Assembly (NCBI RefSeq): GCF_009725235.1 | Contig: NZ_WJFC01000075.1 | Coordinates: forward strand, 1 to 57,239 | Origin: Scytonema sp. UIC 10036 | GTDB lineage: Bacteria > Cyanobacteriota > Cyanobacteriia > Cyanobacteriales > Nostocaceae | Length of the DNA: 57,239 bases | Reading direction: 5' to 3' | Part shown: positions 24,383-33,810 of the stretch, piece after piece | How positions within the stretch are numbered: the first letter of the stretch is position 1 | Layout of the letters: every line of letters starts with the position of its first letter | The notes under the pieces: generated by a model | The model's input: only the letters and a program-made list of their open reading frames with translations | The model's database searches: none | What the model was told of the DNA's origin: nothing | Translations under genes and position numbers: made by a program

Positions 24383-26785
24383 TTAATCTTCCCCTGGTTC
24401 CAATCGACGGATTTCTGTGTCAATAATTTCTATTGATTGTTTTGGTTCTGGTTTAAAATGATGTAAATTCCAACCAGCTAGGAGTTCTTCTTTGAGTTTT
24501 CTCAAGTCACTGGTAGGTGTGTCGTGGCGATCGCGTATCTTCCGCAAAATTTTAGTCGCTAGAATATGGTCAGTAGCTTCACCCAATGAACCCCCTGCGG
24601 CAATCACCACAGGCACAAAATCTTTGATTTGTCGTTCTAACCGATTTCCCCAACCAACTTTAAATCGGCGTTCTAGAAATTCTGCTAGCGTTTCATTTAA
24701 AAATTGATAAGCCTCAGAGGCTTTATCTGCATACCTTCTCTGTGCATTTTTAAAGGATTTTGTCAAGGCATCATAAGAAATAGGGTGCCTTGGCTCTAGT
24801 TGTGCTGGAATGCGAAAAGTTTCATGATTGCGTTGTAATTCCATGATATGAGAGCGGTCATAGGTTTTGTCTGCAAATTCCAAAGTTGTTTCATCTTGGT
24901 TAGCAGTTCCGATAAACCAGACATTCGGGGGAATAGGAAGTGTATTTCCCTGTTGAAACAACTTTGGAGAAGGTTTTAAATCAGGTGTTAAGTCGATTGC
25001 GGGAGTATCTTGTTCTAGTTTGGAAAGAAAATCAGCAAAGTATTGCTCGGGTCGGGAAAGGTTCATTTCATCAAGAATAATGATAAAGGTTCGGTCTTTG
25101 TTTGCCGGACACTGAGCTTTGTAGATAGCTTTGAGAAATTTTGTTTCGTAAAATTTACCTTCAAAAGTGTTACAGTAACCAATGAGATCTGGGCGATCGC
25201 GCCACCCTGCTTGTACTTCCACTAGTTCGTACTCACCTCCGATAGCACGAGAAAAAGCGATAGGTAGGCTAGTTTTTCCTGTACCACTGATGCCTTGGAG
25301 AATGTGCAGGTGACTCATTGCTAAACCACCTAAAAATACTCTAATATCACGTTCTGAGTAATAAAGCCGCTTCTCACTATTGTCATCCAGCATTAGGGGA
25401 GATAAGGCAATGCGGTAACGCAAATCTTCGGCAAATTGTCGTAAGTCAGGAATGTGTTCACAAAGTGGAATTTCTCCTTGCAAGCTTGGCTCAACGTCCA
25501 TGCGGGAACATTCAGGGAAAGGACTCTTGTCTTTGGATTGAGTAACGGCTTCATTAACGTCTGTTTTCAGTTCCAAAAGAGCTGCTTTTAGACGGTTATT
25601 ACTTGCTTCTAAAGCTTCTTTTTCATCTCGTAGAGTTTCGAGTTCTATTACCGCAATGCGGTTATAAATTATGTTCCTCTCTAGTTCTTGTACCCTGGTA
25701 CTAAGCCGGAAGTGTTCCGTTTCCCATTGTTCCTTCTGAACCTCTAAGTCTTGTAATCTGGCAACAGCACTTTCACTAAGTCTTAAGGCAAGTTTTTGTT
25801 CAAGTTCAGCGTTGTCACGTCGCAAAGTTTCTAAATCTTCAAGAACTTCTTCTGGAGTCTTTTGTCCAAATCTCCGATCTGCTTCGGTTCTCTGAATAAG
25901 TTTCTCCTGAAATTCTTCTCGTACTTGTTGAGATACTTTTAACCTTTCCTCTAGTTCTTGAATTTTTACCTGTTGTTGCTCTATCCTTGCAGCTGCTTTT
26001 TGTTCTATCTTCTCGAACAAAGCCACTTTATCTTCTTCGAGCAATTCCCTTTCGGTTTCTAGTTTTCTTTGTTCAATACGTAAATGTTTTCTGACTGTAT
26101 CTACTTGCTGCTGTTCGTTCTCTATTTGTTGACGTTTTGTACTGATTTCCTGCTCTATTTCTGTAAGTTTTTGAGCAATTTGAATATCAAACTGTTTCTG
26201 CCTCTGGGCAATATCCTTATAAAGTTGCTCTCGTGTTTTACGTAACTCTTGAGTTTGGGTTTCTAGTTCAGCTAAAGCAGCACGATTTTGCTCTAGGAAA
26301 CTAGCCTCAGCATTCAATTCCCTTTCTCTGAGTTGTCTTTCTAACTCTGCTAGCGTTGCTATACGAGCGTTGCTCCGAGTTTGCTGTTTCTTTAAATCCT
26401 CTTGTTGTTCGGTTATTTTCTGTCTTTGTTCCTCTAACTCCTTTTTTAAAACCTCTCTCTGTATTTTCTGAATTTCTAATTCTTTTTGGCGATTTTCTAC
26501 CTGCTTGAGTTCTGTCGTAATCTTTTCTATAGCTGCTTCAAATAATTTTGCTTTTTGCCAGCACTCTTCTACTTTAAAGTCATGAGGAGGTGTTGAAGAA
26601 ATAATAGATGTTAACTGTTCATCACTGATTTTTTCTATAGCTTTATCTGCTAGACTGCTAACCTGTGCTGGAGAAAGGTTTTCTTGAATAGATGGAGTTT
26701 TAGCAGAAGTTGATGATGTAGAAGATTTAGGTACAAAAGGTAAATTTCCTTTTGTACGCTGATTTTTTGGTTTACTCATTGTCAA
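24383..26785 (-). CDS. McrB-like AAA+ ATPase with long coiled coil
   Basis: An 800-residue protein. Residues 1-70 are low-complexity. Residues about 75-410 are an almost unbroken Glu/Gln/Lys/Arg-rich coiled coil. From about 480 onward lies an AAA+ domain of the McrB/dynein-related type: Walker A GISGTGKT (498-505), Walker B FIIILDEMNLSRPE (from 567), and a sensor-like TANQDETT (627-634) followed by DRSHIMEL. McrB family members are GTP- or ATP-driven motors that activate a McrC-type partner. Here that partner is the adjacent gene. A coiled coil fused to McrB is the hallmark of CoCoNuT systems, where the coil is thought to sense a nucleic-acid or ribosome-associated target; the target here is unknown. 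Confidence 0.82.
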   Translation of the reverse strand: MTMSKPKNQRTKGNLPFVPKSSTSSTSAKTPSIQENLSPAQVSSLADKAIEKISDEQLTSIISSTPPHDFKVEECWQKAKLFEAAIEKITTELKQVENRQKELEIQKIQREVLKKELEEQRQKITEQQEDLKKQQTRSNARIATLAELERQLRERELNAEASFLEQNRAALAELETQTQELRKTREQLYKDIAQRQKQFDIQIAQKLTEIEQEISTKRQQIENEQQQVDTVRKHLRIEQRKLETERELLEEDKVALFEKIEQKAAARIEQQQVKIQELEERLKVSQQVREEFQEKLIQRTEADRRFGQKTPEEVLEDLETLRRDNAELEQKLALRLSESAVARLQDLEVQKEQWETEHFRLSTRVQELERNIIYNRIAVIELETLRDEKEALEASNNRLKAALLELKTDVNEAVTQSKDKSPFPECSRMDVEPSLQGEIPLCEHIPDLRQFAEDLRYRIALSPLMLDDNSEKRLYYSERDIRVFLGGLAMSHLHILQGISGTGKTSLPIAFSRAIGGEYELVEVQAGWRDRPDLIGYCNTFEGKFYETKFLKAIYKAQCPANKDRTFIIILDEMNLSRPEQYFADFLSKLEQDTPAIDLTPDLKPSPKLFQQGNTLPIPPNVWFIGTANQDETTLEFADKTYDRSHIMELQRNHETFRIPAQLEPRHPISYDALTKSFKNAQRRYADKASEAYQFLNETLAEFLERRFKVGWGNRLERQIKDFVPVVIAAGGSLGEATDHILATKILRKIRDRHDTPTSDLRKLKEELLAGWNLHHFKPEPKQSIEIIDTEIRRLEPGED

Positions 26786-26810
26786 ATCCTATATTTATAG
26801 TAATAATCTC

Positions 26811-28355
26811 TTACGGTTGATAGTTAAGTTCTAATGTACTGGCAACAACCTCATAAACTGTTGAGATTTGCTGCAAGACTTCTGGAATTTCCAATTGTTG
26901 GTTGCTGGAATGACTGCTTCGATCGCGCATTCCCGCAAGCTTATCTAATCGGATGAGCATATCTGGTGCTTTTTGAGCTACCAATTGCAGTGGATGATGA
27001 CTACCATGTCGAGCAGTTAACAAACCAGCGAGGATATAAGAACGTAAAGAACCTCTACCAGAATCAGCAGCAAATCTGACTTTCCCCTGCTTAACATCAA
27101 CTAAAGAACTGGGTAGAGGGGTGATAAAACCCAATTTATTAGCTAGTCCATTCAGGAGATTTCTATTATGCTCTCGGTCTTGTGGTGAGAGTAATTGCCA
27201 AGCCTTAGCTGTAGGATAAATTTCCCGAATAGTTAAAAAAAGACTTTCAACAACTTTTTGCGCTTTCACAAGGATATCATCTAATTTATCTGGTATATTT
27301 TTTAAATCTACTAATGCCTGAGCTTCTATATAAGTTCTTTCCATACCTACCAAGTTATTGAACACTCTATCCCATCGCCTAATCTCTATCGTTAATTTAT
27401 GCTCAACTCTCATTTCAGCTTCTTCATTAGCCTGTTGAATCAAATTCGTAAATTTTCTATCTATTTCTTCTTCATCTTTATATTCATCAATGATTTCTAA
27501 AATCAGTTTTTGTAAACCCCTGAAGCTTGGATTTTTCTTGATTTGAATTTCCAATTTACGACGCAGCCAAGGACTATCTCCAAGTCCAAAAGGGTCACAA
27601 ATATACCAGCTTGTAGTGCTGGATGAATTTTTAGGTAGATAGAGAAAAGTAGTTAGCCAGACTGGTACAGGTTCTTCTTCAACAAAAGATATGCGTTGTA
27701 TATTTGGAACTTGGTTAAAAGTCCATACATCGTCATCACCGTCCAACTCTTCTGAAAAAGTTCGATAGCGTAATGCTTTTTCATGCTTTCTCACAGCTTG
27801 TAAAATATCTTGCGGCGATGGTTGAGTTTTCACAACATCTTCTATAGGTAAAGGCATATAAGCTCTTCGGTAATCTGGTTTCCCTGTTGTTCCAAATAAA
27901 AGGTCTGGATAACCACCTTGATTGAAATTAACCTCAGCATATTCTTGACGTTCCACAAAACGAGGAAATAACTCTCGTGTCCAAGGGTCTTGAAAAATAA
28001 ACCCTGCTACCATATCTTGAGAAGCTAAGGTTTCATGCTCTAAAATGCCCAATCCTTGCTCAGTCAGGAACCCTTTATTATTAATCAAATTTTGCTCTGA
28101 TAATTGCTGTATAATAAGTGCTGCTAAATCAGTGCCGATCTCCAATTTTTCACCAATCTCTTTAGCCGAAAAAGCCCCAACTTGACACATTCCTAAAACA
28201 GCTTTTTCTAAAATATTCACTTTGCGAGCGTGAATTCGTGGCGCAACCACTCGGTAACACCAAGCCGGGAATAGTAAATACTGGCGCTTACTCCAGTGTG
28301 TAGAGGAACGGAGGTCAGAATATAGGAGTACTGATGTTTCTTTTTTAAAAGACAT
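26811..28355 (-). CDS. Winged-helix protein of unknown function, defence operon
   Basis: A 514-residue protein, not recognised as a named family. After a basic, aromatic N-terminus (YSDLRSSTHWSKRQYLLFPAW starts near 12), residues about 45-105 read as a winged helix-turn-helix (FSAKEIGEKLEIGTDLAALI, then LINNKGFLTEQG). The middle (about 110-280) is beta-rich. The rest is mainly helical, and the C-terminal ~130 residues (RHGSHHPLQLVAQKAPDML, then MRDRSSHSS) are helical with conserved-looking His/Arg/Ser positions. It lies between the helicase (12 bases) and the McrB-like gene (25 bases), so it is a core part of the operon. It could be the DNA/RNA-binding or target-recognition subunit; this is inference. 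Confidence 0.7.
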   Translation of the reverse strand: MSFKKETSVLLYSDLRSSTHWSKRQYLLFPAWCYRVVAPRIHARKVNILEKAVLGMCQVGAFSAKEIGEKLEIGTDLAALIIQQLSEQNLINNKGFLTEQGLGILEHETLASQDMVAGFIFQDPWTRELFPRFVERQEYAEVNFNQGGYPDLLFGTTGKPDYRRAYMPLPIEDVVKTQPSPQDILQAVRKHEKALRYRTFSEELDGDDDVWTFNQVPNIQRISFVEEEPVPVWLTTFLYLPKNSSSTTSWYICDPFGLGDSPWLRRKLEIQIKKNPSFRGLQKLILEIIDEYKDEEEIDRKFTNLIQQANEEAEMRVEHKLTIEIRRWDRVFNNLVGMERTYIEAQALVDLKNIPDKLDDILVKAQKVVESLFLTIREIYPTAKAWQLLSPQDREHNRNLLNGLANKLGFITPLPSSLVDVKQGKVRFAADSGRGSLRSYILAGLLTARHGSHHPLQLVAQKAPDMLIRLDKLAGMRDRSSHSSNQQLEIPEVLQQISTVYEVVASTLELNYQP

Positions 28356-28367
28356 ACGAGGGCAATT

Positions 28368-31300
28368 TTAGATAATTTTACCGAGCGATTTTTGGCAAAG
28401 TTCGTAAAAAGCTACTAATTCTCGAATTGCTGTTGGAGCAGCTTCTGCTTTCACCATTTCTAAGTCTCCAACTGTAATTAACAAACGTTGCTGACGACTC
28501 ATAGCTACGCAAAGGCGGTTTTCTAACATCAGGAAACCGTATTTCTTGTGATAAAGGTCTTCACTATTTGCGTTAATATTATTACTGCGAGTCATTGAGA
28601 GAAAAACTATATCAAATTCTTTTCCTTGAAAAGCATCTACTGTTCCGACTCTCAGCCTTTCTATAATTTTGCCTTCGTGGTTTCTTGTTTCTCGGTAAGC
28701 AGTGGCAATTTGGTAAATTCCATCATCTGTTTGCTCTGCTATACCAACTTCACAAAGTGCTTTCCAAATTTCTGTCACCTGCGCTGAATAGAAGGCAATA
28801 ATACCAAATGTAAACCGCGTATCATGCTCAATTAGCTTTTTCAATTCTTGAGCAATTCGTTTTGCTTCTATAGGACGAGATTTACTCCGTCCTTTGGTTT
28901 CCTTACCAGCGCTTAGCGGCACATTTATCCAAGCTGCAACAACATTTTCATAACCAGGTAGGTTATGAATAAATTCTTCTTCAGGTCTACCTGCACCGAT
29001 AGGTGGCTCACCATGAAATTCGTAAAAAGTTCGACTGACGAAATCACCTAAAATAGGGTGCATTCGGTATTGAGTATCTAAAGTAACTGTCCGTTTGATA
29101 CCATCAAGTTTTTCTAGCTCTTTCATCTGGACAAACAGACGTTCAAAGAGACTTTTTTTCAGCGCCTTTTTAGTCGCTTCTGTGGATTGACTCAGTTGAC
29201 GTTCTATATCTTCTTCAAGAATCTGAGGAAGTTGGCGGTGATCGCCGACAAGAATAATTCGCCTCTCTGCTTTGGACATGGGAATAAATAGGTCTAGAGG
29301 GTTTGCTCTTGCAGCTTCATCGACAATGACTGTCTCAAAGACTGTGTCATCATCTCCCGTTACTCGCTGCATTTGTTTACTTGATGACTGCTGACAAGTG
29401 GCTGCGAGAACCACAGTGTAATCACGCAGCATTTCTCTGACTCCTTGGGGATCGGTGCTCAAATCTTCTAAATACTCTGATAAAACTGCTTCTACACCTT
29501 CTGAAGATTGGCGAACTCGTTCGTACATTGCCTCTCTAACGTTGTTGAGTAATACTTCGATTTCTGGATCGGCAACAACAGTAGTCACAGGAACTGCTTG
29601 CGGGATGAGTTTTTCGAGTAAGCGATCGCGCAATAATGCCAATTCCTCCAAAAATGGAGGTGCTTCTTCCTCGATCCACTCGGCTGCATTTTGCAAGAGT
29701 TGACGTTCAGACGTTTCTAGCACCTGCAATGAATCCAAACGGCGGAGTGCTTTCATTGCAGTGCGCGGACCATCATCAGAAAATGTCACAGGGTCAGTTC
29801 TAATTCCTTTTACCGCTCTAAGTGCTGATTCTCGTTCTTCTAAGTTCTCTGTGTCTAGAAGATTTTGTCCCCTAGCAAGTTTGTGGCTGTATTCCAACAG
29901 CCGATCGCTTAAATCACCCTTTATCTTGCCTTTTGTAAGTTCAAAAATTTGTTTGAGCAGTGCTGCTGTTTCTTGTCTATTACCTGGAGTGAGAATATAA
30001 CTTGCTACCAGATTCCGCACTTGACGCAAGTTAGCGCTTTCTGGTGAGTCTGAAAATGTAGCAAGTTTTGCCTCCAAAGCTTCTATGCGCGATCGCAGCC
30101 AACGGTCTACATTATCTTGCTTTACATCATCTTTTGCTCTTCCACCTATCCTTACTGCTGGAAGTCCAAACACAACAGACTTTTCTGCTGCATTTTCCAC
30201 TGCATCATGCTGATAGCTAGTCAGCAGTAACCTATGAGATACACTGTTACCCGAATCTTCACTAATTTCTGCTAATCTAACTTGTAGAGCGCTAATGACT
30301 TTAGTTTTTCCCGTTCCAGGTGGTCCTTGAATCAGAGCAATATCAGGAGTATTGAGAGCTACTTTCAAAGCTTCTTCTTGACGGAGAGTAGGAGAACCAT
30401 TGAAAACTTTTTTTGTATCTGGAGAAAGGGCTTTGTGCTGACGGGTACGACGTGTAGGGACGCGCTGATTTTCTAAAATTAACCCTAGTTGTGGCATCGG
30501 ACAAGTAGCTGTTCTGATAAGTTGTTCAGCCTTTTGACGACGTGCTAAACGGGTAAGATCTCCTTGAAGGGAGATGAACAAGAAACCTTTTGGCGGTGGA
30601 GATAAATCATCATCTGGATTTGCAGAACGAATCTCAACGTTAAGACTATATAAATCTATGTCTTCTAGCTGCCCAACAAATGATTTATTCTTAGTTTTTC
30701 TGCTTTCACTAGTGCTGAATTGTGGTTGTTGCTCGCTTGCTTCTAATGAAAATTCTTGAGACTCTGCCAGCATTTTCAGTCTTTCTTCTAAGTTATCTTC
30801 TGATAGTAACTGAAATCGGTAATTTCCATTATGTAATATCTGACAATAATTGTATCGTACCCAGCCAAATTGTTGAATTTTCTGCACAATACTCTCTAAT
30901 TCAAGGTTGTTGTACTCTTTCCAAAGCTTCAAATAACTGTTAGATTTTTCAACTATCAAATCAATTTCAGTTCGGGCTGGTTGTCGTAAAGTTCCTGCTA
31001 AGGAGATATCGCAGAAAGAAAGCTTTGCTTCAAATAGGACAACAGGACGGTGTTGCTCATCCTTCTTTGGCGATCTTGCTTTCTCTATTTTTTCAATAAT
31101 GAGCTTATTGTCTAACTGACAGCGTATATTAATAACCCTTTCTTTACCACATAAAAGAAATGTATTTTCTAGTCCATTTTGGAAACTTGTACCTGCCTGA
31201 AGTAGAGATCGTCTAGCATGATTTTCATTCAAGACTGGTAACAGAAATTGTCCATTAAGCCATTCTATGATTTTATCAACAGGTACATTCTTGCGAATGT

Positions 31301-31685
31301 GCTTTTCTCGAATATCTTCAATGATTTTGTCATCAACGCCTATCTGAAACTCCTCAGTTAACTGAAGGCGTTGAGGAAATTCATGTACCTGTATCATGAG
31401 GATTTCAGGTGATTTCTTAGGACGTACTGAAGCCACCCAAGATAGACGGGGTAGATTTCGTTCTATAATTCCTTGCAAAATACTTTTATTCTTTTTATCA
31501 GTGCCTCTGATATCCCAAACATCTTCTGTAGCATGACGCAGAAGAATTTCACCTGTTTTTTCTGATTGGTAGAAAAAAACTTCGTTATTGACAGCTAGTA
31601 CATCTCTCCCTTGAAAAGGAGTGCGATCGCATTGCTCAACCTCAACTGTGTACACCCGTCCACTTTGAGTATCACTTACTCTCAT
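28368..31685 (-). CDS. SF1 helicase, UPF1/DNA2-like
   Basis: A 1105-residue superfamily 1 helicase. Residues 1-400 are a family-specific N-terminal region of unknown fold. The helicase core has motif I QGPPGTGKT (453-461), Walker B VDEAA (788-792), motif III GDHRQLP (814-820), motif IV QYRMHP (872-877), motif V VDAFQGKEFD (1016-1025) and motif VI NRLCVAMSRQ (from 1056). A helical insert of about 250 residues (530-780) separates motifs I and II. UPF1/DNA2-type helicases translocate 5' to 3' on RNA or DNA. Its start overlaps the stop of the kinase gene by 4 bases. In CoCoNuT-type loci a helicase of this kind accompanies McrB. No nuclease domain is fused to it. Confidence 0.88.
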   Translation of the reverse strand: MRVSDTQSGRVYTVEVEQCDRTPFQGRDVLAVNNEVFFYQSEKTGEILLRHATEDVWDIRGTDKKNKSILQGIIERNLPRLSWVASVRPKKSPEILMIQVHEFPQRLQLTEEFQIGVDDKIIEDIREKHIRKNVPVDKIIEWLNGQFLLPVLNENHARRSLLQAGTSFQNGLENTFLLCGKERVINIRCQLDNKLIIEKIEKARSPKKDEQHRPVVLFEAKLSFCDISLAGTLRQPARTEIDLIVEKSNSYLKLWKEYNNLELESIVQKIQQFGWVRYNYCQILHNGNYRFQLLSEDNLEERLKMLAESQEFSLEASEQQPQFSTSESRKTKNKSFVGQLEDIDLYSLNVEIRSANPDDDLSPPPKGFLFISLQGDLTRLARRQKAEQLIRTATCPMPQLGLILENQRVPTRRTRQHKALSPDTKKVFNGSPTLRQEEALKVALNTPDIALIQGPPGTGKTKVISALQVRLAEISEDSGNSVSHRLLLTSYQHDAVENAAEKSVVFGLPAVRIGGRAKDDVKQDNVDRWLRSRIEALEAKLATFSDSPESANLRQVRNLVASYILTPGNRQETAALLKQIFELTKGKIKGDLSDRLLEYSHKLARGQNLLDTENLEERESALRAVKGIRTDPVTFSDDGPRTAMKALRRLDSLQVLETSERQLLQNAAEWIEEEAPPFLEELALLRDRLLEKLIPQAVPVTTVVADPEIEVLLNNVREAMYERVRQSSEGVEAVLSEYLEDLSTDPQGVREMLRDYTVVLAATCQQSSSKQMQRVTGDDDTVFETVIVDEAARANPLDLFIPMSKAERRIILVGDHRQLPQILEEDIERQLSQSTEATKKALKKSLFERLFVQMKELEKLDGIKRTVTLDTQYRMHPILGDFVSRTFYEFHGEPPIGAGRPEEEFIHNLPGYENVVAAWINVPLSAGKETKGRSKSRPIEAKRIAQELKKLIEHDTRFTFGIIAFYSAQVTEIWKALCEVGIAEQTDDGIYQIATAYRETRNHEGKIIERLRVGTVDAFQGKEFDIVFLSMTRSNNINANSEDLYHKKYGFLMLENRLCVAMSRQQRLLITVGDLEMVKAEAAPTAIRELVAFYELCQKSLGKII

Positions 31686-33058
31686 ACATTTTCTCCAGAT
31701 ACCAAAGTAAAAGTAGCTAGACGATGCGGAGAATCAAGATTGCCAAAATGTAACAGCCAAGAACCATACCGTTCTGATTGAACAGGGAAACGAATCCATC
31801 TATCTTGCATTTCTTTCTCTACTCTTTGAGTTCCCTCAGATGTAAGCCAGAAACATTGACCATTAAGACTGCGAACTTTAATATTTTCTCCTTCCAACAC
31901 AAGTTCAATATTAGGATTGTGGCTATCTGTACCTGTTCTGCTACTAACAACACGACTTGTTAAAATTAAAGACTCAGAGGATGTTAATGCAAAACCTTGT
32001 AAAGGTTTCTGTTCTCTAAAACATCCTTGCAGTGGTTCCCAGCGTTGGATTCTAACTTGAACATAAGTAGGTCGAGGATAGTTGCACCAAGGACAGGATT
32101 TTTTATTTGCGTAGTATGTGCTATTGCATTCTGGACAATGGATCGTGAAGTCTGCTGCTGAATATAATTTCTCTCTCCATTCTCCAATACCTGGTCTTTT
32201 TGTTGGTTCTCTAAGACCAGATCCAAAACAACGTTGACACAATTCTTTAAGATTTGGAGAGAGGACTATATCTCTTGGAAATCCTTGAGTAGTCGAATTG
32301 CTATTATCTTCAGGTTCATCAATCCAAGGTAGCTTTCCTTCCAAGGCTTGGGTTTCTAGTTCAGGTTCTCCTTCATTAACCATATTCCCCATTAACGGAT
32401 GAACAAGGGATAAAGTTTGGAATGCTATGACGGCGAAAGCATGAGCATCAGTAAGGGTATTGGCTCCAAACTTTCCTGTAACTAATTCAGGTGCGCCATG
32501 TCCAGGAGTATAAAGATTTATTGAAGATGACGAGCTTTCATAGTGAAGATTATCAGCATCAATCAACCGAATAATTTTATGGTCGTTAACATCTGAAGAA
32601 ACAAAGATATTATTAGGTGAAGGGTCAGTATAAACAAGTCCTTTACCGTGTAACTGAGCTAAAGTTTCCGCACAACGTGCTAGTAGCAATAAGCGGCGAC
32701 GGAGTCCCCCACCCTCTAAATACCATTCAACCAAACAATCTACATTCTTTGGGGCATTGATAAGTTTACTAATAGGAACCATGTCAGTAAGGAGTTCCAT
32801 GACATAGCCAAGATGTGGGGGGTTTAATATCTCTAAAGGACGTGCAATCGGAAGTTTCTCTATATCAAGCTTCCTCACTTGTGTCAGTTGCTTTCTTAAA
32901 TGAGTGCGACGTACAGGGGAGCGATCAAAAAGGACTTTCACTGCTAAGTTGCCATTTTTGACAGCAAAGACAGCACCTTGTCCTCCACGACCAAGTTCTT
33001 TTTCTAGTTCATACACATGACCGAGTACATCTACTACTCGTTTTTTAGCTCCTGTCAT
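31682..33058 (-). CDS. Protein kinase with zinc ribbon (TerY-P triad)
   Basis: A 458-residue kinase-like protein. The kinase fold spans about residues 15-300, with a glycine loop ELGRGGQGAV (21-30) and Lys41 in AVKVLF. The catalytic loop is divergent: Asp145 and Asn150 in YTDPSPNNIF replace the canonical HRDxKxxN. The DFG position reads IDAD (Asp167, Asp169). The key Asp, Asn and Lys are kept, so activity is plausible. A zinc ribbon follows (Cys308, Cys311, Cys322, Cys325), then a beta-rich domain of ~130 residues, which may be FHA-like or a sensor. Kinases with a zinc ribbon next to a PP2C and a vWA gene define the TerY-phosphorylation triad. Gene ends overlap by 1 and 4 bases. Confidence 0.82.
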   Translation of the reverse strand: MTGAKKRVVDVLGHVYELEKELGRGGQGAVFAVKNGNLAVKVLFDRSPVRRTHLRKQLTQVRKLDIEKLPIARPLEILNPPHLGYVMELLTDMVPISKLINAPKNVDCLVEWYLEGGGLRRRLLLLARCAETLAQLHGKGLVYTDPSPNNIFVSSDVNDHKIIRLIDADNLHYESSSSSINLYTPGHGAPELVTGKFGANTLTDAHAFAVIAFQTLSLVHPLMGNMVNEGEPELETQALEGKLPWIDEPEDNSNSTTQGFPRDIVLSPNLKELCQRCFGSGLREPTKRPGIGEWREKLYSAADFTIHCPECNSTYYANKKSCPWCNYPRPTYVQVRIQRWEPLQGCFREQKPLQGFALTSSESLILTSRVVSSRTGTDSHNPNIELVLEGENIKVRSLNGQCFWLTSEGTQRVEKEMQDRWIRFPVQSERYGSWLLHFGNLDSPHRLATFTLVSGENV

Positions 33059-33810
33059 TAGCTTGCACTCCCAAAATCATCTTTTTGATGCCAAAGAATC
33101 GCCAAAGTTTTATCATCCAGGTGCTTGGGTGTAGACCAGTTTCGCAATTCTTGGCAAAGCGTTCTCCATCTAAGTGCTGGTTGCATACAGGCAAACTCTT
33201 CAGTCAGGAGATTGATAAAATCTCCCACGCGATCACTCACCAAATCATCTGCTATCCCATCGGTTGCCAACAGTACAGCAGTACCAGGAGGAAAACTGGG
33301 TCTAGTGATGACAGACCATTCTTTGGTTGAGCGTACTATTCCCAAAGCTGTCGTTTCGTTGCAAAACCCAGAACGCTCATCCCCCAGTACAATAACCTTT
33401 CCATCTGTTTCCCGAATTGCAGCAATCCCATCTCCGAGCTTTGCTACAAGTAGTTCACCAGAAGAAAGGACAACAGCAAACAAGCAAGTAGCAGCGCTAT
33501 CTTCTTCACTAGCAGGCAATACTTGAAGTCCCCATAGGATATGAATTAACCGCAGCAGTACTACTGGTGATGCGCCATTAAATTTACTCCAGGAGCGTAG
33601 TGCATCCTGAACTGCCTTGCAAGCCTTACGTGCTCCTGTGCAAGCGTTTGGTTTGGAACCCATGCCATCACTTACCACAATGGCGGTACCAAAGCTACTG
33701 CAAATACTTTCCCACGCATCCTCGTTTGGACGCCCCTCATGTTGGTGGAGTCGTCCTCTAACAGAAGCACCGAAGCATTGCACCTGACTCTGAAGTTTCT
33801 TCGCCATCAA
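33058..33810 (-). CDS. PP2C-type protein phosphatase (TerY-P triad)
   Basis: A 250-residue Mg/Mn-dependent Ser/Thr phosphatase. Metal-binding residues are visible: Asp31 in RPNEDAW, Asp48-Gly49 in VVSDGMGSKPN, the ATDGIADDL motif and the final DDKTLAILW. The domain is complete and close to the minimal PP2C length. It should reverse phosphorylation by the adjacent kinase, probably on components of the same operon. It overlaps the vWA gene by 4 bases and the kinase gene by 1 base. Confidence 0.88.
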   Translation of the reverse strand: MMAKKLQSQVQCFGASVRGRLHQHEGRPNEDAWESICSSFGTAIVVSDGMGSKPNACTGARKACKAVQDALRSWSKFNGASPVVLLRLIHILWGLQVLPASEEDSAATCLFAVVLSSGELLVAKLGDGIAAIRETDGKVIVLGDERSGFCNETTALGIVRSTKEWSVITRPSFPPGTAVLLATDGIADDLVSDRVGDFINLLTEEFACMQPALRWRTLCQELRNWSTPKHLDDKTLAILWHQKDDFGSAS

